Part shown: piece by piece, positions 43,095 to 51,964 of the stretch
Layout of the letters: every line of letters starts with the position of its first letter
How positions within the stretch are numbered: the first letter of the stretch is position 1
Source: Gammaproteobacteria bacterium
GTDB taxonomy: Bacteria > Pseudomonadota > Gammaproteobacteria > Burkholderiales > Burkholderiaceae_C
Direction of reading: 5' to 3'
DNA: 64,000 nucleotides
NCBI GenBank assembly: GCA_018828125.1
Contig: JAHJWB010000009.1
Coordinates: 62,001 to 126,000, forward strand
Notes under the pieces: generated by a model
What the model saw: the letters and a program-made list of their open reading frames with translations, nothing else
Databases searched by the model: none
Told to the model about the DNA's origin: nothing
Made by a program: the position numbers and the translations under genes

Positions 43095-43868
43095 GTGAGT
43101 CACCCAACCGTTCTCAATATCTCCTGCTACAAGTTTGTGCCCCTGCCCGATGCTGCAGCGCTGCGCGACCTGCTGAGCGCGCGGGCTGTAGCTGCCGATC
43201 TGAAGGGCACCATCCTTCTCGCCGAGGAAGGCATCAACTTCTTTTTGGCAGGATCCGCGGACGCCGTGCGTGGTTTTGTCGATGCACTGCGAATCGATGC
43301 CCGGTTTGCAGACCTTGCACCCAAAGAAAGCTGGTCAGCCAGCGTGCCGTTTCGCAAGATGCTGGTCAAGGTCAAGCGCGAGATCATTCGCATGGACCAT
43401 CCCACCATTGCACCCGCACACGGCCGCGCTCCGTCGGTGGACCCCGCCACGCTGCAGCGCTGGCTTGCGCAAGGCCATGACGACGAGGGGCGCGAAGTGG
43501 TCACGTTGGACACGCGCAATGCCTTTGAGGTGGACCATGGCACGTTCGACAACGCCATTGACTGGCGCATCGACAAGTTCACCGAATTTCCTCCTGCACT
43601 GCGCGCCCACAAAGCCGCGCTGCAAGACAAGACGGTGGTGAGCTTCTGCACCGGGGGCATCCGCTGCGAGAAAGCGGCCATCCTGATGCGAGAGGAAGGT
43701 TTGAACAACGTCTACCAACTGGAGGGCGGAATCCTGAAGTACTTTGAACTCACCGATGGTTCGCACTACCACGGCGGCTGTTTTGTGTTCGATGAACGCA
43801 GGGTGCTGGCAGCGGACCTCTCCACCGAGCCACAGCCTGCTGCCAAAGAAAATACTATCAATAAGTGA
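43095..43868 (+). CDS. trhO: tRNA uridine(34) hydroxylase
   Basis: 257 residues, GTG start. The N-terminal acylphosphatase-like domain shows [16 protein letters not shown]. The rhodanese domain (about 130-240) carries the catalytic Cys in [14 protein letters not shown]. TrhO (formerly YceA) hydroxylates U34 of tRNAs on the way to 5-methoxyuridine or 5-carboxymethoxyuridine, using oxygen. The last codons (ENTINK and stop) are supplied by the start of dispersed repeat copy 5, so the natural C-terminus has been replaced or trimmed. Confidence 0.9.
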   Translation: MSHPTVLNISCYKFVPLPDAAALRDLLSARAVAADLKGTILLAEEGINFFLAGSADAVRGFVDALRIDARFADLAPKESWSASVPFRKMLVKVKREIIRMDHPTIAPAHGRAPSVDPATLQRWLAQGHDDEGREVVTLDTRNAFEVDHGTFDNAIDWRIDKFTEFPPALRAHKAALQDKTVVSFCTGGIRCEKAAILMREEGLNNVYQLEGGILKYFELTDGSHYHGGCFVFDERRVLAADLSTEPQPAAKENTINK

Positions 43869-43915
43869 GCTACCAGCGCTTATCCAATAAGCGCCAGAGG
43901 CCAATTTGGCTTAAA
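43852..43915 (+). repeat. Dispersed palindromic repeat, copy 5
   Basis: Reads ACTATCAATAAGTGAGCTAC, then CAGCGCTTATCCAATAAGCG and CCAGAGGCCAATTTGGC. It overlaps the end of trhO: the trhO stop TGA (43866-43868) lies inside the repeat. The stem is AGCGCTTAT with ATAAGCGC. Confidence 0.85.
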
Positions 43916-43951
43916 TTTCCGCAATCCGGGCTCTGTCAGCCATGCCCAAAG

Positions 43952-44836
43952 TCAGCCCTTGAACCGGTGCTCCGGCAGGGGTATCCACTCCACTTCACCG
44001 GGCACCTGGCCCATCGCCTGGGCCTCCCAGTCGCTGGCGGCCTGCACGATGCGCTCCTTTCGGCTGGACACAAAGTTCCACCACATGTGGCGCGGTGCAT
44101 CCAGTGCATCGCCCCCAATGACCATCAGGCGCACAGCGCTATCGCCCGCCACAAGGCGCATGGGCTGCCCGGCCGCCATCACCGCCAGCAGTTGTGCATC
44201 CAGAAGCTCTGCATTGAGCTGCACGGGCGCATCCACCGCATAGACGGCCATCTCCTGCACCAGCGCCGGGATCTCCAGCGTCGCGCCCGCGGGCAGCTGC
44301 ACGTCAAGGTAGAGCGTGGGTGAATACGTGGCCACTGGCGATGTCTGGCCAAACGCTTCGCCAATGAGCACGCGCACGGTGGCATCACCCACTTGCACCT
44401 CGGGGATCGCCTCGGTGGGTGTATGCACAAACGATGGCTCTGCCTCCTCATGGGCCAGAGGCAAGGCCGCCCACAGCTGAATACCGTGGTTCACAAACGA
44501 CTGGTTTGCCAGGCTCTCAGGCCGGCGCTCGGAGTGCACGATGCCGCGCCCCGCAGTCATCCAGTTGATGGCACCAGGCTCGATCTGCTGCACGTAGCCC
44601 AGGCTGTCGCGGTGCATGATGGCGCCCGAGAACAGGTAGGTCACAGTGGCCAGGCCAATGTGCGGATGGGGCCGCACATCGTGGCCTGCGCCGGGCTCCA
44701 CCGTCACGGGACCGAAGTGGTCAAAAAACAGGAACGGCCCTACGGCCTGGCGCTGCACTGCGGGCAACAGGCGCCGCACCTTGAACCCGCCGCCCAGGTC
44801 TTTGGCATGACCCGCCAGACGCAAGGCAGCGCTCAT
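43952..44836 (-). CDS. Pirin-family protein
   Basis: 294 residues of bicupin. The metal site begins RPHPHIGLATVTYLFSGAI and continues IVHSERRPE. The C-terminal cupin (about 170-270) carries EMAVYAVD. Bacterial pirins include quercetin dioxygenases and redox-sensing regulators. The start MSAALRLAG is supported by GGGAG 6 bases upstream and by the ATGA overlap with the leader ORF. Two further redox-type genes and a second pirin follow upstream on the same strand. Confidence 0.88.
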   Translation of the reverse strand: MSAALRLAGHAKDLGGGFKVRRLLPAVQRQAVGPFLFFDHFGPVTVEPGAGHDVRPHPHIGLATVTYLFSGAIMHRDSLGYVQQIEPGAINWMTAGRGIVHSERRPESLANQSFVNHGIQLWAALPLAHEEAEPSFVHTPTEAIPEVQVGDATVRVLIGEAFGQTSPVATYSPTLYLDVQLPAGATLEIPALVQEMAVYAVDAPVQLNAELLDAQLLAVMAAGQPMRLVAGDSAVRLMVIGGDALDAPRHMWWNFVSSRKERIVQAASDWEAQAMGQVPGEVEWIPLPEHRFKG

Positions 44837-44892
44837 GACGGCACTCCCACAAGGGTCGGAACGGCAACAACGGGGCAGACACGGTGATTCAT
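44833..44892 (-). CDS. 19-codon leader ORF coupled to the pirin gene
   Basis: ATG at 44892 is preceded by CCAGGAG at 8 bases and begins a 19-residue ORF, MNHRVCPVVAVPTLVGVPS. Its TGA overlaps the pirin ATG as ATGA. The pirin ribosome site GGGAG lies inside it. The arrangement suggests that translating the leader governs pirin expression. It could also be a chance ORF, but the strong ribosome site and exact overlap argue against that. Confidence 0.5.
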   Translation of the reverse strand: MNHRVCPVVAVPTLVGVPS

Positions 44893-44972
44893 GGGGCGGC
44901 TCCTGGGTGAACAGACAGGCGGTACAGGCTGACGAGACAGGCTGGCGGAACAACCGCGCCAGCCTACCAGCT

Positions 44973-45527
44973 TCAACTGCCCAGCTTGGCGGCAATGTCT
45001 GCCACGCGCTGGCCAAACTGTTTGCCGGTTTCCAGGTCGCCCGGGAACATCTCGGCAGCAGAGGCGTCGGACGGCGACTGCGACATGGCACCGCTGAACG
45101 AGCCCATCCAGTTCACGTCGTTGCGGGTGGCCGCCTTGGAGTTGGCCGGCATCATGCCGTTGCCCACCCACAGGCCGCCGTGCTGCATGGCCAGGTGGAA
45201 CAGATAGTCCAGCGTGATCTGCTTGTCGCCATTGATGCTGCCGCTGTTGGTAAAGCCTGCAAACAGCTTGTTTTTCCAGGCTTGGCTGAACCAGGGCTTG
45301 GACGAGGCATCCGCAAATTTCTTGAACTGCCAGCTGGGGCCGGCCATGTAGGTGGGCGACCCAAAGATGATGGCGCTGGCACTCGCCAAGGTCTCCCAGC
45401 CGCCTTCCGGCAGATTGCCATCGGCATCGATGGCAATCAATTGGGCGCCTGCGCCCTCTGCCACGGCTTGGGCCAGGCGCTGTGTGTGACCGTAACCCGA
45501 GTGATAAACAACTGCGATGTGTGCCAT
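44973..45527 (-). CDS. Flavodoxin-fold NAD(P)H:quinone reductase-like protein
   Basis: 184 residues. The FMN phosphate loop is VVYHSGYGHTQRLAQ, the flavin-contact loop is FGSPTYMAGPSWQFKKF, and LFAGFTNSGSINGDK lies in the centre. The fold is that of WrbA and the FMN reductases, which reduce quinones by two electrons and avoid radical formation. AGGAG precedes ATG. It lies in a leftward set with DoxX and two pirins, all linked by redox roles. Confidence 0.87.
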   Translation of the reverse strand: MAHIAVVYHSGYGHTQRLAQAVAEGAGAQLIAIDADGNLPEGGWETLASASAIIFGSPTYMAGPSWQFKKFADASSKPWFSQAWKNKLFAGFTNSGSINGDKQITLDYLFHLAMQHGGLWVGNGMMPANSKAATRNDVNWMGSFSGAMSQSPSDASAAEMFPGDLETGKQFGQRVADIAAKLGS

Positions 45528-45644
45528 GAGAAAACTCCTGTGGAAAAGAGGAAACGAGACAAAGAACGAACGACGGGAAACCGGATTGAACGCCTGCGGC
45601 AGCAATCTTGCTGCCAGCAGGTCATTGACAACGCTCTGTGCAGA

Positions 45645-46058
45645 TCAGCGGCCCGACTGGCGCGCGTCCACGCTCCAGCCCCCTGCGCCAAATGCCGCCA
45701 GAGCCAGCAGCCCGCCGGTCACGCCAATGTTCTTGAAGAACATGAGCTGCTGCACCATTTGCTTGTCGGCCGGCAAATCCCAGAACGCATGAAAGAAGAA
45801 GCTGGCCACGAGCGTGAAGAACGCCAGCGCCAGAGCCGCAAAACGCGTTCCGAAGCCAAGGATCAGCGCCAGGCCGCCCAGCACCTCGACGGCCACAGCC
45901 AACGCGGCAGCCACGGTCGGCATGGGCAGACCCACCGAGCTGATATAGCCCACGGTGCCCGCAAAACCGGTGATTTTGCTGATGCCCGCAGGCAGGAACA
46001 GGGCCGCCAGCAGCAGGCGTGCCGCCAGGGCCAAGGGGTTTTGCAGGGATGTGAACAT
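45645..46058 (-). CDS. DoxX-family membrane protein
   Basis: 137 residues with four helices of the DoxX fold: RLLLAALFLPAGISKITGF, then a conserved loop and VEVLGGLALILGFGTRFAAL. The family is found with redox enzymes and is often linked to oxidative or sulfur stress. It starts 57 bases after the upstream pirin gene ends and ends 117 bases before the flavodoxin-fold gene. Confidence 0.87.
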   Translation of the reverse strand: MFTSLQNPLALAARLLLAALFLPAGISKITGFAGTVGYISSVGLPMPTVAAALAVAVEVLGGLALILGFGTRFAALALAFFTLVASFFFHAFWDLPADKQMVQQLMFFKNIGVTGGLLALAAFGAGGWSVDARQSGR

Positions 46059-46115
46059 GGTGAATTACTCCGGGGTGAAGATGGGTTGAAAACGGATGGA
46101 CAAAAACGTCAAATG

Positions 46116-46817
46116 TCAGGCGGCCAGGTCGAACACCAGCACCTCGGCGTCGTGGCCATCGGTCAACGACAAGGCGGTTTCTTTTTCGATCAGCACGGCA
46201 TCGCCGGTGGACAGCGCATTGCCGTTGACCGACAGCGCTCCGCGCACCAGATGCACATAGGTCTTGCGGGCGGGGTCCAGCGCTAGCTTGACGGACTCAT
46301 CCCCATCCAGCAAGCCCGCGTACAACGCCGCATCGGCGTGGAGCTTGACCGAGCCCTGTGCGCCATCTGGCGAAGCGACCAGGCGCAGCGCGCCGCGCTT
46401 TTCCGACTCAGCAAAGGTCTTTTGCTCGTAGCTGGGGGGGATCCCCCGCACATTGGGCTCGATCCATATCTGCAAGAAGTGGGTGGTCTGGCCTTCAGCG
46501 TGGTTGAACTCACTGTGCTGCACGCCGGTGCCTGCGCTCATGCGCTGCACATCACCCGGCGGGATGCCTTTGATGTTGCCCATGCTGTCCTTGTGGGCCA
46601 GCTCGCCCGACATCACGTAGCTGATGATTTCCATGTCGCGGTGGCCATGGGTGCCAAAACCCGTGCCAGGCGCAATGCGGTCCTCGTTGATGACCCGCAG
46701 GTTGCCAAAGCCCATGTGCGCCGGGTCGTAATACCCCGCAAACGAGAAGCTGTGGAAGGAATTGAGCCAGCCATGATCAGCGTGGCCCCGGTCTTGCGAT
46801 TTACGAACAGTCAGCAT
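46116..46817 (-). CDS. Pirin-family protein (YhhW-like)
   Basis: 233 residues. The N-terminal cupin has FNLR-type motif GNLRVINEDRIAPGTGFGTH with metal-binding His in THGHRDMEIISYV and HSEFNHAE. The C-terminal cupin is degenerate. It resembles YhhW, a quercetin 2,3-dioxygenase. The LysR gene at 46923 diverges from it with 105 bases between, so that regulator probably controls this leftward set. Confidence 0.9.
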   Translation of the reverse strand: MLTVRKSQDRGHADHGWLNSFHSFSFAGYYDPAHMGFGNLRVINEDRIAPGTGFGTHGHRDMEIISYVMSGELAHKDSMGNIKGIPPGDVQRMSAGTGVQHSEFNHAEGQTTHFLQIWIEPNVRGIPPSYEQKTFAESEKRGALRLVASPDGAQGSVKLHADAALYAGLLDGDESVKLALDPARKTYVHLVRGALSVNGNALSTGDAVLIEKETALSLTDGHDAEVLVFDLAA

Positions 46818-46922
46818 GTGGATTGCTCCTTTGAAGACTCGACTTTAGGCCTCTGTGCCACCGTGCAGGGGCAGATGAATTGATGGAATTATTCAAATAA
46901 TCTGAATTAACATGGCGCCACC

Positions 46923-47861
46923 ATGCAAAACGCACGCGATGTTCTCACCCCCGATGCGCTGACCATGCTGCAGGTGATTGCCGAGGCGGGCAGCTTTGCC
47001 GCCGCCGCCCGGCAGCTGGGCCTGGTGCCCAGCGCCCTCACCTACCGCGTGCGACAGATTGAAGACGCGCTGGATGTGCTGCTGTTTGACCGCAGCGCCC
47101 GCCAGGCCCGCCCCACCGAGGCCGGTGTGGAGCTGCTGCGCGAAGGCGCCCGGCTGCTGCAGGACATCGATGCAGTGGCAAACCGCGTGCGCCGCGTCGC
47201 CACGGGCTGGGAGCCGCAGCTCACGCTGTCCATCGACGGCATCATCTCGCCGCACACCATGCTGGAGCTGGTGGATGCGTTTTACGCCATGCAGCCTCCC
47301 ACGCGCCTGAAGCTGCGCGACGGGATCATGACCGGCACGCTGGAGGCGCTGACCTCCGGCCGGGCCGATCTGGCCATCGGTGTCTCGGTGGCGGGCAGCA
47401 ACGTGGCGGGCCTGCAGCAGGGCACGCTGGGTGATGTTTTATTCATCTATGTCGTCGCGCCCCACCACCCGCTGGCGTCTGTGCCCGAACCCATCACCGA
47501 CGCCACCCTGCTGGAGCACCGCGCCGTGGCCGTGGCCGATTCCGCCACCCGCGGCGGCGCCACGATGGGCCTGCTGGGCGGGCAGGACGTGCTGACGGTG
47601 GACACCATGCAAGCCAAGGTGCGCGTGCAGCTGCGCGGGCTGGGCGGCGGTTTTCTGCCTGAACCCATGGTGCGCCCGTATCTGGAGGCTGGCCGCCTGG
47701 TCGAGCGCCGTGTGGCCCGGCCCGAGCGCAACGTGCGCGTGCATTACGCATGGGGCGGCCCGGGCTTTACCGCGCCAGGCCGGGCGCTGCAATGGTGGCT
47801 GAACCAGCTGCAAAGCCCCACCACACGCCGCGCTCTGCTGGAAAACCACCATCATTTCTGA
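46923..47861 (+). CDS. LysR-family regulator of the pirin/DoxX cluster
   Basis: 312 residues. The helix-turn-helix is EAGSFAAAARQLGLVPSALT, and the effector domain covers about 95-300. Divergence from the pirin gene is the usual LysR geometry. The inducer is unknown; quinones or electrophiles would fit the target genes (inference). A 6-bp palindrome CTGATC-TT-GATCAG overlaps its stop codon but is short. Confidence 0.87.
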   Translation: MQNARDVLTPDALTMLQVIAEAGSFAAAARQLGLVPSALTYRVRQIEDALDVLLFDRSARQARPTEAGVELLREGARLLQDIDAVANRVRRVATGWEPQLTLSIDGIISPHTMLELVDAFYAMQPPTRLKLRDGIMTGTLEALTSGRADLAIGVSVAGSNVAGLQQGTLGDVLFIYVVAPHHPLASVPEPITDATLLEHRAVAVADSATRGGATMGLLGGQDVLTVDTMQAKVRVQLRGLGGGFLPEPMVRPYLEAGRLVERRVARPERNVRVHYAWGGPGFTAPGRALQWWLNQLQSPTTRRALLENHHHF

Positions 47862-47958
47862 TCTTGATCAGGTGTCCGCCCCCCTGCCGCGCGTGTAGAG
47901 TGGTCCCTGTTGGTTCTGTATTGCATCTCGCTAGCCGACCGTCCCCGAAAGGCCTTCC

Positions 47959-49095
47959 ATGAGCAAACCCGATCCCCTCCCCGCCAAACGGCTCCGACGC
48001 ACCAACGCCCCGGCACCTGCGGCCGCACCAGTGGCTCCCAAGGCACTGTCTGGCAAGGCCCAGCGCCATTTCGCCATCATCGGTGCTGGCATGGCGGGCA
48101 TTGCCTGCGCACGTACGCTGGTGCAGGCCGGGCACCGCGTCACGGTTTTCGAAAAATCCTCCCAGGCCGGTGGCCGTACGGCCACCATCGACAGTCCCTT
48201 TGGCAGTTTTGACGCAGGAGCCCAATATTTCACCGTGCGCGACCCGAGGTTTGCCCGCGCCATCGACACCGTGCCCGGTATCTGCAAGCGCTGGAGCGCC
48301 AACTCCGTTCAGGTGCTCGATGCCGCAGGCCGGGTCGCAGCAGTTGGCCTGCCCCACCGCGAAGCGCACTGGGTCGCCAGCCCCGGCATGCAGTCGCTGG
48401 TGACCACCTGGGCAGATCCACTGGCCAAGGCGGGTCAGCTCATCACCCACACACGCGTCACACGCATCGAACCCGACTCGCTCAATACCCCCGGCTGGCA
48501 GTTGCGCACCGAAGGGCCCGGCGGCACACAGCATGTTTACGCCGGATTTGATGCGGTGCTGCTCGCCCAGCCCTCCGTGCCCGCCCAGGCGCTGATCTCC
48601 AGCTCCGGGCTGGACACCTCGTTGACCGATGCCCTGTCTGCCGTCGCCATTGCGCCCTGCTGGACGTTGATGCTGGCCTACCCCCAGGCGGTGCGCCCGG
48701 GCCTGACCACCCTGGGGCCCCAGTGGAACGCGGCACGTAGCACCCACCACCGCATCGCATGGCTGGCCCGCGAATCCTCCAAACCCGGCCGCAGCGTGAT
48801 CGAACGCTGGACCATCCAGGCCAGCCCAGCCTGGTCCGCAGAACACCTCGAAGACGACGAAGCCCGCGTGCAGGCCAAGCTGATCAAGGCCTTTGCCGAG
48901 GTCACCGGCATCCGCGCACAACCGTCGCATGCCGACACCCGCCGCTGGCGCTACGCCCAAACCACCCACCCCCTGGGCAAGAGCCACCTGTGGGACGCCA
49001 GCACGGGTCTGGGCGCCTGTGGCGATTGGTGCCTGGGGCATCGGTTGGAGGATGCGTTTGTGTCGGGGCTGGAACTGGCGCTCAAGGTGGCATGA
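47959..49095 (+). CDS. Renalase-like NAD(P)/FAD-dependent oxidoreductase
   Basis: 378 residues. An Ala/Pro-rich lead of about 35 residues precedes the FAD fold [20 protein letters not shown], continuing [30 protein letters not shown] and the C-terminal [19 protein letters not shown] follow. The pattern is that of bacterial renalase-like proteins, which oxidise 2- or 6-dihydro forms of NAD(P)H, or of a related amine oxidase. Its stop overlaps the start of gluQ (ATGA), so the two are co-translated. Confidence 0.85.
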   Translation: MSKPDPLPAKRLRRTNAPAPAAAPVAPKALSGKAQRHFAIIGAGMAGIACARTLVQAGHRVTVFEKSSQAGGRTATIDSPFGSFDAGAQYFTVRDPRFARAIDTVPGICKRWSANSVQVLDAAGRVAAVGLPHREAHWVASPGMQSLVTTWADPLAKAGQLITHTRVTRIEPDSLNTPGWQLRTEGPGGTQHVYAGFDAVLLAQPSVPAQALISSSGLDTSLTDALSAVAIAPCWTLMLAYPQAVRPGLTTLGPQWNAARSTHHRIAWLARESSKPGRSVIERWTIQASPAWSAEHLEDDEARVQAKLIKAFAEVTGIRAQPSHADTRRWRYAQTTHPLGKSHLWDASTGLGACGDWCLGHRLEDAFVSGLELALKVA

Positions 49096-50069
49096 CGGTC
49101 GGCGTGGGCGCAGCGCCGCGCTATATAGGGCGGTTTGCGCCCTCCCCTACGGGCCCGCTGCATGCGGGCTCGTTGGTTGCAGCCCTTGCCAGCTGGCTGG
49201 ATGCGCGGGCGAATGGGGGCCAGTGGCTGATGCGCATTGAAGACGTGGACACCCCGCGCTGCGTGTCGGGCGCAGCGGAGTTCATACTGCAGCAACTGGC
49301 TGCTTGTGGGCTACTGCCCGACGCTCCCCCTCAGTGGCAGTCGGCCCGGGGCGCCCTGTACCAGCGGGCGCTGGATCAGCTAGTGAGCCAAGGCCACGCC
49401 TACCCCTGCGCCTGCTCGCGCAAGGACATCGAAGACGCCCAGGCTGCCCTCGGCCATGCCCGAGAGCGGCATGCCGCGCTACCCTACCCAGGCACCTGTC
49501 GCCATGGGCTGCAGGGCCGCACGGGGCGGTCCTGGCGGTTCAATGTGACAGATTTCAAGCAAAAACGGGCTCTAGCGCTTGATAGTAAAGCACTAATAGC
49601 TATTTATTCAGTAGCAATCAACCTGTTGCAGTGGCATGACCGCCGACTGGGCCCGCAGCAGCAGGACGTTGCCAGCGCCGTGGGCGACTTTGTGCTGCGC
49701 CGCGCCGATGGGTTTTGGGCCTACCAGCTGGCCGTGGTGGTGGACGATGCCAACCAGGGCATCACCGACGTGGTGCGCGGAGAAGACCTGGCCGACAACA
49801 CACCGCGGCAGATCCTGCTGCAGCAAGCCTTGGGTGTGCCCACGCCCCGGTATCTGCACACGCCGCTGGTATGCGGCGACAACGGCGAGAAGCTGTCCAA
49901 ACAAAACGGTGCGCAAGCCCTTGATCTGACCGAGCCGCTGCATGCCTTGTCGGACGCAGCACGGGTGCTGGGACTGCCCCCATTGGCACATCCACACAAC
50001 AATTGCATCTCTGACGCATTGGCACTATGGGTGGCGGCGTGGCGACGAAACTACAATGGCCCATCGTGA
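49092..50069 (+). CDS. gluQ: Glutamyl-Q tRNA(Asp) synthetase with repeat-derived insert
   Basis: 325 residues. The class I HIGH-type motif is [14 protein letters not shown], the zinc ligands are near YPCACSRKD and CRHG, and the KMSKS-type loop is [10 protein letters not shown]. GluQRS attaches glutamate to queuosine at position 34 of tRNA-Asp. Between WRFNVTDF and LQWHDRRLG there are about 20 extra residues ([20 protein letters not shown]). These are encoded by a copy of the dispersed repeat (49561-49612), in frame. Without it the enzyme would have the usual length of about 300. It overlaps trmB by GTGA. Confidence 0.9.
   Translation: MTVGVGAAPRYIGRFAPSPTGPLHAGSLVAALASWLDARANGGQWLMRIEDVDTPRCVSGAAEFILQQLAACGLLPDAPPQWQSARGALYQRALDQLVSQGHAYPCACSRKDIEDAQAALGHARERHAALPYPGTCRHGLQGRTGRSWRFNVTDFKQKRALALDSKALIAIYSVAINLLQWHDRRLGPQQQDVASAVGDFVLRRADGFWAYQLAVVVDDANQGITDVVRGEDLADNTPRQILLQQALGVPTPRYLHTPLVCGDNGEKLSKQNGAQALDLTEPLHALSDAARVLGLPPLAHPHNNCISDALALWVAAWRRNYNGPS
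49561..49612 (-). repeat. Dispersed palindromic repeat, copy 6, inside gluQ
   Basis: GGGCTCTAGCGCTTGATAGT then AAAGCACTAATAGCTATTTA. It aligns to copy 1 (CTCTAACGCTTATTGAGCAA, then GCGCTAGCAGCTATTAT) over the whole core. It is diverged, but the end blocks CTCTAGCGCTT and TAGCTATT are kept. It is the only copy lying wholly within a coding sequence, and it keeps the frame. Confidence 0.75.
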
Positions 50070-50824
50070 CCGAACTGACCACTGCACCCAACCCCTTGAG
50101 CGCTGCACCCGCTGCAGCCCCCCGCGCGCACGGCGAAGCCCCCGCGGGCGTCACCCATCCCAAAACCATCAAGAGCTTTGTGCGCCGCGCAGGCCGCACC
50201 ACCACCGGCCAAGCCAAGGCGTTTGAAGACCTGGGCCCCCGCTTTGTCTTGCGCTATGCCGCAGCCCCGCTGGACGCAAATGCCGCATTCGGCCGCAGCG
50301 CGCCACTGGTGCTGGAGATCGGATTTGGCATGGGCGAGGCCACGGCCCACATCGCCCGGGTGCGGCCCGACGACAACTTTCTGTGCTGCGAAGTCCATGA
50401 ACCCGGAGTTGGAGCGCTGCTTAAGCGCATTGGCGAGCAAGACCTGACCAACATCCGCATCCTTCAGCACGATGCCGTCGAGGTGATTGACCACATGCTG
50501 CCCGAAGGCTGCCTGGATGGGGTGCACATTTTCTTCCCAGACCCCTGGCACAAGACCAAACACAACAAGCGCCGCCTGATCCAGTCGCCTCTGGTGGCCA
50601 AGCTGGCTGCCCGACTCAAACCCGGCGGCTACCTTCACTGCGCCACCGACTGGCAACCCTACGCAGAGCAGATCCTGCAGGTGCTGAGCGCCGAGCCTCT
50701 GCTCCAGAACACCACCTCCGGCTTTGCACCACAGCCCGACTACCGCCCCCTGACCAAGTTCGAGAACCGCGGCTTGCGGCTCGGGCATGGGGTGTGGGAT
50801 GTCGTGTTCGTACGCCGCAACTAA
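50066..50824 (+). CDS. trmB: tRNA (guanine-N7-)-methyltransferase
   Basis: 252 residues, GTG start overlapping the gluQ stop (GTGA). The AdoMet motif I is [17 protein letters not shown] and the substrate motif is [18 protein letters not shown]. It methylates G46 in the variable loop of tRNA. An Ala/Pro-rich lead of about 35 residues is longer than in E. coli. It is the third tRNA-modifying gene in the window, after trhO and gluQ. Confidence 0.92.
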   Translation: MTELTTAPNPLSAAPAAAPRAHGEAPAGVTHPKTIKSFVRRAGRTTTGQAKAFEDLGPRFVLRYAAAPLDANAAFGRSAPLVLEIGFGMGEATAHIARVRPDDNFLCCEVHEPGVGALLKRIGEQDLTNIRILQHDAVEVIDHMLPEGCLDGVHIFFPDPWHKTKHNKRRLIQSPLVAKLAARLKPGGYLHCATDWQPYAEQILQVLSAEPLLQNTTSGFAPQPDYRPLTKFENRGLRLGHGVWDVVFVRRN

Positions 50825-50833
50825 CCTGACGAC

Positions 50834-51913
50834 ATGCCCCGACAGGACTCCCGAACACAGCCCATGAAACCCATCCTGCAAAATTTGGTGGAGATGACGG
50901 GTCACCGCGATCACCTGCGGTTGGAGGTGTCGGTGTTGTCTACGCTGCAAAAGCTCAGCAGCATCATTGAGGTGCGGGCGCTGGAGCTGTTCACCGATGC
51001 CGGAGTGCCTTACGTGCGCCCCCGCACCTGGGTGGAAGACGGACAATTGGTGTCCACCGACTCGGAAGCTGCTGCCGACCCGCGCCGCGAAACCCTGGAC
51101 CAATACCCCGCCCTGCGCGTTTGCGTCGAAGACCATACCGACAGCGCACTGGCCTCGCCGCGCAAGGGCCGCTACGTGTTGTGGCTGCCGGTATGGATGC
51201 ACGACAAGGTGAATACCTGCCTGGAGATCACGCAGTCGCGCCCGTTCTCGGCGCACAAGCTGGATGTGCTGATGGGGGTGTTCCAGGTCTACCAGAACTA
51301 CCAGAGCCTGCTGGACTACAGCGAGCGCGATGCGCTCACCGGCCTGTTCAACCGCAAGACCTTTGACGAGCAGTTCTCCCGCCACACGATGCACGCCGTC
51401 GGCGGGCGCCCCAGCGCCATCACCGAATCGTTTGCAAACGATGATGGCGCCACGCCATCCGAACCCGTGCTGCAGTGGCTGGCGGTGGTGGACATTGACC
51501 ATTTCAAACAGGTCAACGACCGCTTTGGGCATCTGTATGGCGACGAGGTGCTCATCCTGATCGCCAACATCCTGCGCACTTCGTTCCGCAGCCACGACCG
51601 CATCTTCCGTTTTGGCGGTGAAGAGTTTGTGGTGTTGCTGCGTTCGACCACGCTGACCACAGCACACAAGGTGTTTAACCGGTTTCGCCAGGCCGTGCAG
51701 GAATACAGCTTCCCGCAGGTCGGGCAGGTCACGGTCAGCCTCGGATTTGTGAGCACCTCCAAGGGCGCGCCTGTTGAAATCCTGGGCCAGGCCGACCAGG
51801 CGCTTTACTACGCCAAGGAACATGGCCGCAACCAGGTCTGCTTCTACGACGACTTGGTGGCAGGTGGCCATCTGGCGGCCAAAGTGGCCAACGACGATGT
51901 CGAGCTGTTTTAG
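50834..51913 (+). CDS. GAF-like/GGDEF diguanylate cyclase
   Basis: 359 residues, or 349 if it starts at 50864 (MKPILQNL); neither has a clear ribosome site. The N-terminal 150 residues look like a GAF-type sensory domain. GGDEF covers about 165-330 with the loop FRFGGEEFVVLL and inhibitory RSHD before it. An insertion of about 25 residues lies between the first GGDEF helix and the metal-binding strand (around SFANDDGATPSEP). It converges with the HD-GYP gene 51 bases away, placing a predicted synthesis gene and a degradation gene side by side. Confidence 0.87.
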   Translation: MPRQDSRTQPMKPILQNLVEMTGHRDHLRLEVSVLSTLQKLSSIIEVRALELFTDAGVPYVRPRTWVEDGQLVSTDSEAAADPRRETLDQYPALRVCVEDHTDSALASPRKGRYVLWLPVWMHDKVNTCLEITQSRPFSAHKLDVLMGVFQVYQNYQSLLDYSERDALTGLFNRKTFDEQFSRHTMHAVGGRPSAITESFANDDGATPSEPVLQWLAVVDIDHFKQVNDRFGHLYGDEVLILIANILRTSFRSHDRIFRFGGEEFVVLLRSTTLTTAHKVFNRFRQAVQEYSFPQVGQVTVSLGFVSTSKGAPVEILGQADQALYYAKEHGRNQVCFYDDLVAGGHLAAKVANDDVELF

Positions 51914-51964
51914 GCAGACTCAGCCCGGCGCGGCATGTGGACCTTTTCAGTTCAGTCTGAGCCA

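Noticed and set aside
47858-47871. CTGATC-TT-GATCAG as a terminator
   Set aside because: Six-base arms overlapping a stop codon with no T run; too weak.
50051-51871. 606-codon leftward ORF
   Set aside because: It lies antisense to trmB and the GGDEF gene, both with clear catalytic motifs. Long antisense ORFs are common in GC-rich DNA.
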